This document shows, piece after piece, positions 24,599 to 38,200 of a DNA stretch of 64,000 bases. Source of the stretch: Dermatophagoides farinae (Eukaryota; Arthropoda; Arachnida; Sarcoptiformes; Pyroglyphidae); assembly GCF_024713945.1 (NCBI RefSeq), contig NC_134685.1:1488001-1552000 (forward strand), written 5' to 3'. The notes under the pieces were generated by a model that saw nothing but the letters and a program-made list of their open reading frames with translations, searched no databases and was not told where the DNA came from. A program made the translations under genes and the position numbers. How positions within the stretch are numbered: the stretch's first letter is position 1; each line of letters starts with the position of its first letter.

Positions 24599-26076
24599 TA
24601 TATGAATCAATCAATCAATCAATCGAAGATGAAATTAAAAACAAAACCAAAAAAAAAACGCGCTTATGAGCGTTTGTTTATGGACCGCGTGGTTTGATCG
24701 TTTTTTCCAAGTGAATGAGCAACACAAACAACGACAACGACATATCCACCGTTGATGGTTGGCATATATAATCATATCACATCGTCACATATATATAGAG
24801 CAAACATCGACTGCGAATGCGTGTCTTGAAATGATGATTCAAAAATTTGTGGTTTACCACATTATATATCCATATATATAAATGGATCTTATATCAATCT
24901 TAAATTATTCTGACATTAAAAAAAAATTTTTAATTTAAATTTCATCTTTAGTAGTTGATGAATGAACCAACTTAGGGTTAGAGGAGGACAAAAGAAATTT
25001 TTTGTTTTTTGTTTTATTGGAAAACTTGCTTAATAATACAGTTTTACATTGGTTAAATTTTTTTTCTGGTTTTTGCTTGTTTGGTGAGAAATAGTTTCTG
25101 AAATGAAAACATGTCCTCCTGGGTCTGGTAACCCTAAAAACCACCTATACATATAGATCTGTTGTAATAAATATGTTTTGCGTGTGTGTATGTGTGTTTC
25201 ATTTTCAAAGTTTTTAAATATTCAAATATCAAAGTCAGTGCTATTATTATGAAAAAAAAGATGTTACTGTAAATGATGTTTATAATGACGTAACCATTTT
25301 TTGTTGTTGTTGTTGTTTTCAATAAGTGCAGGTGTGGTTTAAATTATTTTCAAAAAAAAGATCAGAGGTGAGGTTGTTTTGTTTAGAAAAAAAGGCATTT
25401 TGATAAATAAATATTTTGTGTTGACAATGATGGTGTGATGAAAATGTCAATGTTTATGTAATGATTGATTGATTATTATTATTATAAATGCATTTAGATT
25501 TATATATATTAGGACTAGTGGTGTTTCTAAATTGATTTTGTATGTCTGTGTGTGTGTATCGATTAATTAGGTTATCGAATGTGAATATATGAAATGAATT
25601 TCTTTTTTTTTGCTTCGTTTTCATTGATATAATAGAAAAATTTTTCATATTTACACGGAAAAAAAATTCAAATACTTGGGAATGAACGTTGAGATCGGTG
25701 ATTGATACATGGAATCATTATTATGGAATCGAATCGGGAATGGTCAATTGAGGTTAATATTTATATAATATACGGTGAATAAAAGTGAATGAATCAAAGA
25801 ATGCAAATTAATAAAGTGAATAAAGTCGAAAATTTCATTGATTTGATTTCATGATGATGATGATGAATAGGATGAGGTATTCTTGATGATGAACAAATTT
25901 GAACACATTTGATAATTTTCTTTTTTTTCATTTTTTGCAAGATTTTTTTTCATGATGATGATGATGACGATGGTGGTGAAAAATGTATGTAGCAATAGCA
26001 GCAGTAGATGATGATGAATGGCCATTGATGATCTCCATAGTATTAATGGATGAATAAATGGAATGAATCATTATTA
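24599..26076. other. Intergenic region between UCKL1 and the Ly6-like gene
   Basis: It contains the UCKL1 promoter side, with a GC-richer patch (GACCGCG) near 24680-24695, then AT microsatellites near 24765-24885. The inverted-repeat element 24972-25137 and ATG/GAT repeats near 25852-25975 follow. No gene is seen. Confidence 0.5.
24972..25137. mobile_element. MITE-like inverted-repeat element, 166 bp
   Basis: The left end TTAGGGTTAGAGGAGGACA and the right end TGTCCTCCTG...TAACCCTAA are inverted repeats. The outer 9 bp (TTAGGGTTA / TAACCCTAA) and an inner 9 bp (AGGAGGACA / TGTCCTCCT) match exactly, with about 7 extra bases in the right arm. The interior is AT-rich with no transposase. Imperfect flanks AACCAAC / AACCACC could be an old target duplication. 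It fits a small non-autonomous DNA transposon; superfamily undecided. Confidence 0.45.
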
Positions 26077-26721
26077 CTATTTAGCCATCATAATAATAAT
26101 CAATAATGGTAGCATTATAATTAATAATAAAGTATTATTAATTGAAATAAATGTAGCATGATTACAGCCATTTTCTCCATTACAGATACAATATTCAACC
26201 ATAACGGAAAATGTACCAGTACGACGTAGACATTGATCTTCAATTTCAGCACCCGGTGGTATCGTATCGAATGTATCATTTATATAACCACATCCACGTA
26301 TTATACGATATTCATCGTTTACTAAAAATTTTTTGCAAATTAAACAAATGATGATGAATATGATTATATGATTTGATCTTACTTTTTTGTAATGTTTTAC
26401 GACAAATATTTCCCTCTTTATCTGGAAATCTGGACAAATGTTTTTGACTACAATCGGCCATAGCAAAATCATCCGGTTTAAATGGATCATCACAACCTTT
26501 ATTGATCATTGAATTACAATCCCAACACTTGATGGCCATTGTTGCTATTTTATTTTTTTTTTTTTTGAAAGAAAAAACAATCATTTAAAACAAAGAGAAA
26601 AAAAAATATTCAAAAAAAAAAACTTACACAAAGGCATCATGATCATAATGATGGCCATTAATGATATTAACATTTTGGCTATTTGTGATGATGAAAATTT
26701 ATATGATGATGATGATGACAT
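26077..26721 (-). CDS. Ly6/quiver-like GPI-anchored three-finger protein
   Basis: A secreted, probably GPI-anchored Ly6 protein of the quiver/sleepless type (arthropod members modulate channels and receptors at the cell surface). Exons 26721-26628, 26544-26383 and 26321-26077 give 166 residues with consistent phases. Exon 1 encodes a Ser-rich start and a signal peptide (KMLISLMAIIMIMMPL). The mature domain starts IKCWDCNS, the usual CxxC opening. It then has KGCDDPF, ADCSQ, NICRK, RGCGY, DQCLRR and the diagnostic end CICNGENGCNHA. A hydrophobic tail of about 20 residues (LLLIIMLPLLIIIMMAK) follows, as in GPI-signal peptides. The cysteine count and order suit a three-finger fold. The exact orthologue (quiver, crooked, boudin and others) cannot be told. 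Confidence 0.85.
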
Positions 26722-29263
26722 GATTGGATTGGAATCTAATCTTTTTTTTTGTTTGGAGCTGCAGCTGATCAATAAATCAATCAATCAATAAACACGATAC
26801 TTGTACACACACACACACACACAAAAAAAGACAAGATTGAGAAAAAAAACTGGAAATTGTTATTAGCTTCGAGCTTATTTGTTCGAATGGCAAATTCAAA
26901 ATTGGCGAGAAAAAAAAACGGCTCAATTTATGATTGCAAAAATTTTCAACGATGCCAACAATACACACAGAGACTTGATGATGATGATGATTTGACAAAA
27001 CATAAATATTGAAAAAGGAAATTGACCAAACAAAATGAATTCAATATATCAATTGAAAACGATGATTAAGATGATTCATGACAAGCATCAATCGAATAAT
27101 TGGTGATGTATTTTTTTACAATTTGAGCGAAAAAAAAAATTACAACTGGGAAACAGTCAATGACAAAATTGAATGTGTAATATATATAGTGTGACACAAT
27201 GGAAATGGATGTGATTGCTTGCTTGATATAATGATGATTTTTTTTCGCTGTTAATAATGATGATGATAATGATGATGGCGGTGATTTTCACAATAGAAAA
27301 ATTTTTTTTCTCGAACAAAAAAAAAAATTCAAACTAAAGCACAATCACGAACGTGTTGGTTGTTGTTGTTGTTTATTTTTCAATTTTTTTTTGTCACAAT
27401 GGGCAGTGTTTGGTCATTCGTTTGTTTTTTTTTTATTTTTGCTGTTTTGAAGGTTGGATTTTTTATTATAATGATGATGATGATGGTGATGGGTTTAGAT
27501 TGGAATCGATACACTGTGTGTGTGTGTATGTGAAAGATTTTTTTTTTTTTTTTCGTTGTTGAGTCAGTTCATTTCGAGCCAGGCAATGTGTGTGTGTGTG
27601 TTGTGTGTGTATTATTACGACCACAGCGGCAGTATTAGTGTGTTAAATCCAAAAATAACGACGAGATGGACTAAAAAAAAAAAAAATTCGTTGAGCAAAG
27701 AAAAAGAGAAACTGGAATTCGAATTTTTTTTTCTTCGGATATTATCGAGGTGGTGGTATTGGTGTTTTGTGTTTTGTGATTGTAGCAGCACAGTGTTGTG
27801 CGAGGTGTGTGTGTGTGTGTGTGTGGTTGGTTGGATTCATTACCACTAGTTTACAACATGGAACATGGAACACACTGTGTGTGTGTGTATGTTTTATGGA
27901 TCGTTTCTGGAACAGACAAAAAAAAATGACATATTGCTTGATCGAAAAAAAAAATTTTTTTTTTTCGAGGATTCCATTTATATAAATGGACGGGACCCGT
28001 ATTTTCATTGAATTTTACGTTATTCACTCATTGCTATAGTGCTTTTCCAAGTTTTTCATGTTAAATTATTAATGAATGAATCAACTAACGGTAATCAAAT
28101 GAAGAATTAACAATGAACGTCAACAACAACAACAACAACAACAACAAAAAACGCTATTTCCACTTCCATGAAACAAAAAAAAAAAATTCACACAAGCAGA
28201 CATAAATCGCTGAAAAATATGTTGTCCTAATTTTCAATGAAATGATAAAGATTTTGTTTTCGTCATACAGAATCCAAGAAAAAAAAACAGCAACAGAAAC
28301 GAAACAAAAAATTTTCTTTGACGTCATATGCGGATACGATTGAAAATGACCTTCATAGATGTGACGACAACAACGATGATGATGATGATGATGGCTGCAT
28401 TGGGGATTTATTTCCGCGAATCCCGGTTAGAATTTTTTTTTTCACAGCCCAGTCGGTCTGTCGGTTGTTCGGTTTGATGGCAGAATTTCATTTTGTATTT
28501 GGGAAAAAAAAAACAACAATCCATTTACTATATAGCAAGTAAATGTGAAAAAAACGCACACACATTATTCAAATGTTCTCTGGATCTGTGATCGAACCAA
28601 GTAACCAAGAGAAAACAAAAATCAATTTTCACCATTTTTTTAAAAAATGAAAAACAATTCATCGTCATAATCATCATAATCATCGTTTTTTTTTGTTTGC
28701 TCAAAATAAAAAAAATGGTGAAAATTGATTTTGTTCACCATTGAATTTGCTGCCATTTTGTGTTTAGTCGTAATAAATTGTTTATTGCGTGCGGACAAAA
28801 TAAATGGCCGTTCGTTTGTTCGTTTGTTGAATAATAATAAATTCAACCAAAATTCATGAATGAACATCGATGGTTGACATTTTTTGAAAAACTTTTTACA
28901 TTCATTGTTTATCCATTTTTTTTTTATCTTGCGAAAACGTAGTTGTTTTGGCATTTTTTTTTTCGATATTAAAGAATTTTCAATTTCAAATAAAAATAAA
29001 TTCCCGCCATTTTTGTTACGTCCAACATGAACGGATCCGTAAGAATCGAAAAAAAAATCGAACGTATTTTTTTTTTGCACTGCATGTTGGATTTTCTGTT
29101 TACAAACAAAATTTTTTTTTGTGAAATAGAAAGAATATATAATATATATATATATAAAACCCACGCAATTTTTTTTCTCAGTGTCATCAATTTCTAGTCA
29201 TTGATCCATAAAATTTTAATTTGATCAATGTGAAAAAGTCATCAAATTAAAGTAATAATAATA
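26722..29263. other. Intergenic region between the divergent Ly6-like and SZT2 genes
   Basis: No gene is seen. It carries ATG/GAT, GTT and CAA repeats and CA/GT repeats (near 26806-26822, 27586-27610, 27805-27822). A poly(A)/poly(T) pair lies near 27945-27965. The open frames rich in Cys/Val come from GT repeats. A TATA-like box (29151-29158) and an AAATGGCG motif on the minus strand near 29007 precede SZT2. Confidence 0.55.
29151..29158 (+). promoter_or_regulatory. TATA-like box upstream of SZT2
   Basis: TATATAAA about 105 bp before the SZT2 ATG, at the end of an AT-dinucleotide run, so it may be simple repeat rather than promoter. Confidence 0.3.
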
Positions 29264-32200
29264 ATGGATACAATAACGGCAGCAGCAACAACAACAACAA
29301 CAAATGATTCCAATGGTGATGTTAATGATCATGTTGAAGCGAAACATGTTTATGTACTTTTAACTGATCGGTTTGTCTTATTCTATTTTTCATTTACAAA
29401 TTTTGGATAAATTTTTTTTTAAATCTTTGAAACAGATATCGTATATCAAGAAATATACGTGTTGAATGGTATTTGGATAATTTAAATAAATATTTTCCAG
29501 CATTGTCCAAACGTACATTGGTATGAAATTTTTTTTTCTGAATTCCGAATGCAAACATAATGTTATTATTATTGTTTTTATTGGATTAGGCTGATTTTCA
29601 AAATGAAATCGATATCATATCGTTTATTACATCATCGAATGATACAAATACATTCCAAACAAATCGCCGTTTGGAACAACAACAGCAGCCGCAACAACAA
29701 CGAAATGAAAATTCCAAATTCTGGATTAGTTGTGATACAAAATTTACATTTTTTTCAAGAAAATATTGTTTCGTTTTTGTGTTGGACATATCCACATCGG
29801 TTGCCAATGTTGATATTCAACATTCGACCGTTTTAACCGATGAAATATATGATGTATTGGCCAAATGTTTAAGCAATATTGTTAAACCGGTATGTTCCAT
29901 TTTTTTTGTTCTTTTGATTATCGATCTCTTAATTTTGTCTTGTCTTTATTTACATAGTTTTATGCTCCTGGTAGTGAATTTTTATTTCAACCAGAAATCT
30001 ATATTACAATCGTTGCCTATTTACCATTCTATTCATTGGATGTGAATAATGTGATTGTACATGGCTATAAATTAACCACCGAAAATATTGGCCAATTGTT
30101 AACGAAAGTTTGTGATAAAATCTATTTTTATATTGAAATATTGAGCCAAAATATATGTTCTGAACATTTTCGTGATCAATATGGACATCGTACTCAGGGC
30201 CGTTCAATTGTTCCGGCTAATCTTTCATTGATCAATATGATTCGATTTGGTCTACTATCATTGAATCTATTACCCGAGAATAGCCATCAAGGTATTGTGA
30301 TAGTAACCGATGGTAATACAAGTTTTTCCGATGCTCATACATTGGAATCAGCATTGGCACAATTACGGCTAAGTATGATATCATGTTCGTTCATACATAT
30401 TGGCAGTCCACCACATCCAGATGCAGCACTCGGTTATGTTCCATATGTAGATTTCATGAATTTCATCTCACAAGCTACATTCGGTGCTTATTTATCGATC
30501 AGTTCCGATTATGATGACTGTGATCATTTTGAAGCAAATGTTTTCAACGTATTTCATCGAGCTTTTTTTGTTTATAGTTTTAATCATGGTTGTTCCAGTT
30601 TTAGTAAATGTTTACGTCCAAAGCGATCATCATCATCAACGTCAGTGTCAACAAACATATGGGTTATTGATAATCCATATTTTTATTCCAATCAAGATGA
30701 TGACATTATTGTTCGTTGTCAGAAAAAAGATCAACAATTATTACGGCGAAAACAATTGGAAAATCAGATTAATGCTCATTTTGCTCAAATTCTTTCCTAT
30801 CGTCTTCGTGAAGGTTTCACTATCAAACGGGTAAATCTAATTCATACGGAAAATATCATCGAAATAGCATTGACATTACCATGGCGTCATAATGTTAATA
30901 TTGAATATCACATTTCAGCTTATTTTCGCCGAAACAATGAAGATGTTGATGATAGTGTTGGCAATTTTACTAATTATGAAGTGATTGTTGAAAGTAATTA
31001 TAATTTTCTACATGATGCAAGTTGTTCAAGAAAAATGTTCAAAAGCCCATTACGAGCAACGACAATCAAACAATTCTGTGCAGCTATCAAACATTTTAAT
31101 GATTCAAATAATCTGGGAATACATTTTCATCATTTTGCACGTAATGAAATTTATCGTTCCATACCAGAAAGTATGCGTAACGGTGTATCATTGTTCTATC
31201 TTCAACCGAATACTAATGTACCTGAAGTAAGTGTGCCGAATGAAACACATTTTAAATTTGCTCAATATTGGAAACCAATCTGTATGTTGGACGTGAATAT
31301 GTGTCAAAAATCATCGCTACATACACATCAGATCAATATCCTATTGAAACATGATTATCCATTGCCAGAATTTCTTTTCCATCCAAATCAATTTGGCCGT
31401 TATGAAACAATTCAATGTAAACAGACAATGTCCGTATTGAATGTTGTTCTAAAAGAATGGAGTTCATTTGTATTGTTGGAAAATCATAGCTACATTAAAT
31501 TGATCAAAGATAAAGATGATAATAGTAGTAGTAATAATAGTGGTGATAAATCCTGTTCCTTTTATCTGATAAGAATAATTACACAGCCACCTTGCCTCGT
31601 TCTTCATCTGGCTTTTATTGGTGGTACAAGCGGTTCATTGAGGAATCAGATTGTTAATGATCTTTCGAAAAAATTACGACAATGTAAATTGCCTCAACGA
31701 AATTTATCATCATCATTGGTACAGAAATCAGGTGCTGCAGCTACAGTTACATCAGCCACTGTGGTTAATAAATCCGATCCAAACGATGATGATGATGAAG
31801 AAGAAGAAGATGAGGATGACCATAGTTTGGATAAATCGAATCCTCCTTATGATAACCATGATGTACATGATGAAGATTTACATGATGACAATAATGAGGA
31901 TTCTATTAATGAAGATAAAGATATTTCAACAATAACTACAACATCAACTTTGAATCCTAATTATGATACCAATCATGATGAATTGAATGCTCGAAATTCA
32001 AAAGATAATGATCCAACAACACCGACTATGGCAAAAACAACGACGACAACATCAGGATTTGTAAAAATAACATCCCATAAACGTAATAGCTCAAATAGTA
32101 ATAGTTTATCAGTAAATTGTTTTGTCATCCTAAATCGGCCAATCGAACGTATGCTTATTCGTTATGAGAAAATACCAAAAGATTTCTATAGCTGTTATAA

Positions 32201-35200
32201 ATATGAAGAAGATTTACGTAGTAAGACTACTGGACCTCAATTAACATCATATGCATCATTGAACATGTTTCCAAACATTAGTACGATTCTTATATCATCA
32301 ACGTTTCATATGGTCAACAAATGATCGATATGGACCGAATAATCGATTGAATATAACATCTATTTCAAAGATTCTATCCGTTCTAACATTGTGAGTTGGC
32401 ATTTTTTTTTTGTTTAATTTAAAATAATCTAACCTAATCAATTGATTGATTGATCAATGATCAATCAATTGAAATAGTGATCCGCAAAAAAAACAGATAA
32501 AGATAAAGATAAGGACTGTAAGATATCTAATAAGATTCTTTTTTTTCTTTATAAATTTATTACTTAAATGATAGATAATAGGTGAGTCTAAATGTCTTGG
32601 ATTTTTGTTTGTAGAGCAAAACCTGGCTGTTTTGTGGATTTTTTTTTGTCGTTGTCGTTATATTGTTATCATATAGCCTATATCTTTAAGGATTGTTTGA
32701 TTGTTGTACATTATTATCATTTTTTTATATTTATCAAAAATTAGATTCATGTCTGTCTGTCTGTGTGTGTACATGGATTTCTGTTGTGTTTGAGTATCAG
32801 TTTTGAGTGTTGATTTCTCTCCCCCTTCGTTTATTATTATTATTATCACCATCATAATCATAATAATCATCAATCAATTTGGATTGGGATTTATTTTATT
32901 TGTTGTAGTTTCTTCTGTAAATAATGATTGAAATCCTATCCTATCTTGTGTCTCTATATATGATTGACTACTTTATGTATCTAATGATTGGATCGAATTT
33001 ATTGGCAAGAATATATTTTTTGTCATAGTTTTCTTATTTTTTATTTTTTTTTTAAACAGGAAAAGGATACAAGAAGGATTTACATTAGCCTATAATGAAG
33101 GTGGTGTGGTTAATCTGGTCAAAGAATTTATGATGAAAGATGATGATGACGTTGATAATAATAATAATGATGATGCTGATAATGGTGGTGTTGGATCTAC
33201 ATTTCCATGTCTTGTTCAATATATAATATTTCCATCAAATGTTGTCATACGTAATCATCAAAATAATAATCTTAATAATAATAATAATGGCCAAGATGAT
33301 AATAGGTAATGATTTTATTATTTTTTTTTTCACAACAAAAAAAAATGTGCAATGGTATGATAATCAATTATTTTTTCCTTTTTATTTTAATAATACAAAA
33401 AAAGCAATGGTTTTGATGAAGAAGAAGATCTTATCGATGGTAATAATAATAATAATGTTTTGGGTGATCATCAACATCGTCATCATCATCATCAACATCA
33501 ACGTCAAAGACATCAACATCATCATCAACAACAACAGCAACAACAACAACAACAACAACAAAGAAATGATGATATTGGTAATGTCGATATTGATAAAGTT
33601 GGCCAACATTTAATAGTAACAGAATGTTGGATTGAACCACAAAATGGTAATGCAGAAAATAATCAATTAATATCATCATCCAATTGTCAGCAACAAGATG
33701 ATGATAATAATAATCAACAGCACAATTCTCATCTTACCTATGGTCGAATATCATCATCGGTAAGTTTTTTTTTGTTTTTACCATTTATCACTCAAGTCGA
33801 TTATTTTTAGCCAAAATTAATGATCATCATAATGTTTATGAGTACTATTGAGGTTTATCTATCTATAACCATCATAAAGATTTGCTCAGAATTGAGCCAT
33901 TCATTATCATGATGATGAGGTTTATGTTGGTGGTGTTGATGGACTTGGTTCGATTGTAATTATTCCATTGATAGATACTTGTCTTTTTGTTTGTGGATGA
34001 TTATTATCCAAAATCTTATCAGGATTTTCTTTTTTTTCATAATAATTTGAAGTAGTAGCTCAAATATTTGAGATAGAAATGATCTTATAAAGAAATTTGA
34101 TGATGATGATGATGATGATGATTGCGACAATAATCTTAGGTTATAAATATTGAACCCGATTAGTAATAAAAGTTTTAGTTTTCAAATTTTTTTTTTGTTT
34201 GTTTCACGTAAAAATCACAAGTCTCATATATGTTCAATGAACAGATTGATTGGATTCATATTCACTTCTGCAATCAAGAATTTTTTTTTCTTAGAAGATC
34301 ATAGAGAATTAAGTGGAGTAGTGGTCTCTGCATTGATTTTGGATGAATTTTATTATTCGTCTTTTAATTTCATAAAAAAAATTCATAACGAAAATAAGCC
34401 GAGATTCACTCCTCCAACTATTTTCTCCATGACCAAATGCCACCATAACCTCATTTTTTCTGATTCTTTTTTGCTTCTTGCAATTTTTTCATAATTTTGG
34501 CTTCTTTTTCCCTTTTTTTCCAAAAAAATATTCTTTCCTTTAATTTAAAAAAAATTTTGATTTTATTTCATTTTTAGTTTTATGAACGAGATTTTGAATT
34601 GGTATCCGTATTACTTACTTATGAATATCTGGTATCGTGTGATCGAAATTCAATAATCGGCCGTCAGCAGCAGCAACAACAACAACAGTTACATAAAAAT
34701 GATCAACAGATACAGTCCACACAACAACAGCCATCGAATGGTTCGTCATATGGCCAATATCAACAGCAACAACGTTTCAAGCATATTCCTTTTAAATTTA
34801 ATCTGTTGAGCATACTGGACAAAAGTCAACTTGCATTGATCAAATTTCGTACATTATATCAATGGTTTAATATATCTTCTAATGATGATGATGATGATGA
34901 TGCGATCACGGGAAAAACATTAGATCAAAATAATTGTACGAATATAATGCTATATTCAGAATTTATTTACAAAATTTCACGATTATATGATGAAATTGAT
35001 TTCAATCATGAAGAAGCAATCAGTTTGATTAGGAAAACCAATGATAGATTGTCACGAAAACAATATAAACGGCGACATTGTTCAAACGATGATGATGTTG
35101 ATGGTGATTGTGATGGTAATCATGAGCCATTGTTTAGCCATATGGATCAATTACAAGAAGATCAATCGATCATATTTCGATGTTTTTGCAAACGAATATC

Positions 35201-38200
35201 AGCCGATTGTATTATATTGACATTATTACCATCATCATATAAAGTTGTTAGACGATTATCATTCATTAATCAACAAGAAGAAAAAATTAATAGAAAATTA
35301 ATTCATGAAATAAATGACCAACATGATGGCCAACGTTATGCATCATTAATCATACCGATTATTGTACATAAGATTACATTCCAATCGTTGACAAAAATAT
35401 TATTGAATAATTATGATCCAATCGAATATGATCATTGTCCTAATTGGAATGTTTTATTCGATTTTTCCAATGATTATGTGGAATCAAATACATCACCGAA
35501 AACTAATGATCCATCAAGCCAACAACAATATAATTTTCATAATAATAATCGTCGCCATCCATCCACGCATGATCATCATCAACAACATCCACAAACAATG
35601 GAAGAAATAGCATTGGAATTATTTGCTCAATCAATTGAAACATTATTTCGTAATAGTTTTACGGATGCAATTTATAAATCATTACGTTATGAATTCAATT
35701 CAGATGATCGTGATATCAAACTTGTATTGGAAAAAATTTGCTATAAAACATTTGATTATGTTGAAATAACAGATTTTCTCATCTATACATGTCAACATAT
35801 GAAACCGATAATCAATAGTTATTTTGAACGTTTTCCAACAAACACTATATTCGATTTACTTGCCTATGTGGCCCGTATGGTCGATACAACAACAACGGAT
35901 CAGGATCAAACAGATGTGGATTCAAATAGCCGTCAATCGAATATTCTTTCATTACGATTATCAACGAATGATCGACAAAATGATTCATCATCACATAGTT
36001 GTGGTGATCATAATGAAATATTGAAACAGAATTTTGTCAATCTAATACAATCTCAATTTACGCCCATTCATACGCCATCAAATAGCTATTATTTTTATGA
36101 TTATGAAAATATTCAAACAAAAAAATTTACATTAGACACTGAAATGATGTTGAAAATGCAAAAAGATGCTAAGAAGAAAAAGGAAATTCTTGTGGATTTT
36201 TTCTCACGAATCGATGATGGCCGTATTGATCTGGCAGAATTCTATGAAAAAGTACAAAATTCATCAAAATTTTTTGATCAAGATTTTATACTCGTACCAA
36301 CATCGGGAACTTTTGCTTCGAATCCTATGATCATAGCACAATCGATTGAAGATGATGTGGACATTGATATCGATGATAACGATATTGTTGATGATAAAAT
36401 TAACGAAGAAAATGATTATAATGATGATGATTATGATCCATTCAATAAGGATCCAAGTTTATTTCAATCTTTATTTTTGACACGTCCATTTTTTATTGGA
36501 TTTTTCTATTCAATTACATTGAAAAATGATCAACAAGTACGAAAAATATCATCGATACCTACCTGTTTGATGGATATTATATCACCAACTTGTAGACAAA
36601 ATTGTATTGAATTGGAAACTTTTCGTGTATTATTGAACATTGAAATCATTACACAGGCTTTGGAACCGGAAGAAATATCCTCAAATTGTTCAGTCATTTC
36701 TGGTGGTGGAACAATAGGTGTTAATGATGGACAAATAATGGCCGATAATATGGAAACGATTCCATGGAGTAAACTATTGGATGCATTTCAATTGTATAAA
36801 TATTCTGAATTTTTCCATCAAATCAAATGGATGATTCGTGATGAAATTGTATCGATATCACATAATCTGTTTCAAGTATGTCCACAAACATTGGAAATGG
36901 TTGTCGAACACATCAAACAAACGGGAAAATCAAATACATCATTCTTTGAAAGAGTGGAATTAAAATTCGTATTTCCTTTGGATGAAGATCCAAATTTTCT
37001 TGCTGAATTTCGCAATGAATTGGGTCAATTACGATTTTCCAATTTTCGTCTTTGTGAATTGGGTCGTTATTTTTATGTTATACATGATGCTTTTAGTGAA
37101 CAATGTTCAAGCCTACCAACCACGGATACAATGATCTGTACCACTTGGAATAATAGCAACATTGAAGATGATCAACAAAAACGGCTCATATTCAATGAAG
37201 AATTGTTCGATCCGCCTAAAGAATCATTGGTAGCTGTTTATACGATAGAAGAATCGGTATCGAATTTTTCACCAAATTTTTGGCTCATTTTGGCTCTAGA
37301 ACTTGATGAACAAAGCCGACAAAACTATGCTGCGCTCTATTTTCATTCACGACAGAACATCTTTTTATATGGTTCGGAAATTTTCAAACAATTGAAAAAA
37401 TGTTTGGAATTTTTATGTAAAAAATTTAATCAAAAATTTTTACTTGCACGTTTATTTGAAACAAGATTCTGTGATGATCTACTCATATCGAAAGAAGATG
37501 CCGATCCATATAGTAAGAATTGTGTACGTAGTGCATTGAATTCCACACCTATAGCACATTCAATGGAAGGTAGCATTAATTATGATTTGGATTATGAATA
37601 TGATAAAGTATCGTTGAAAATTTTACGTACAAATTATCAATCCGGTTCTTTTAGCTGTGATGTTGTATGGCATAAACATTTACCATTACATCGACGTTTA
37701 CATTCAATCGGATTGAATACTATACGATCGGTATTGGATTCATTTGAAATATCCAATCGTATTAATCTATATGTTTATCGTGAAAAATCTGATGCCGTTT
37801 TCTATGTTCGTTTATATGAAATTGAATGTAATCGTGATTCATTCAGTGATAATTTTGAATATAATTTCTCATCAATGGATGATGATGATATAGATTACGA
37901 AATGAATGATTATCATTATGATAATGTTATTGTGCCGATTCCAATTAATTCTACTACAATGACTGTTACCTCTAATATTGCTAATGCTGCTGCTGCTGCT
38001 TCTGCTGTTACACAATCGAATGAAGATGGTGAAAGTAATCGTTATGAATCAGATAATGATTCAGTGAATTCATTGAATGTTAATCGATTAACGATTAATG
38101 TTCCACAACAATGCATACTAATGAATGTACATGGAATTACTGAACCAAGCCGTGAAATAAAAATAGATATGGTTGCTGCATTGCAAAGAAAATTAGATGA

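Noticed and set aside
27520-27849. Open frames rich in Cys-Val or Val-Cys repeats (also near 15000, 43370, 46500, 58500-58850, 60660)
   Set aside because: They translate GT/CA dinucleotide repeats and have no other coding content or splice signals.
33382-33679. Minus-strand frames across 33382-33679
   Set aside because: They are antisense shadows of the Asn/His/Gln-coding repeats of SZT2 exon 6, whose plus-strand frame joins conserved sequence.
34150-34494. A 114-codon frame containing ELSGVVVSALIL
   Set aside because: It lies in an SZT2 intron and the GVVVSAL phrase is a known false translation of tRNA-like repeats. It was kept only as a possible SINE remnant.
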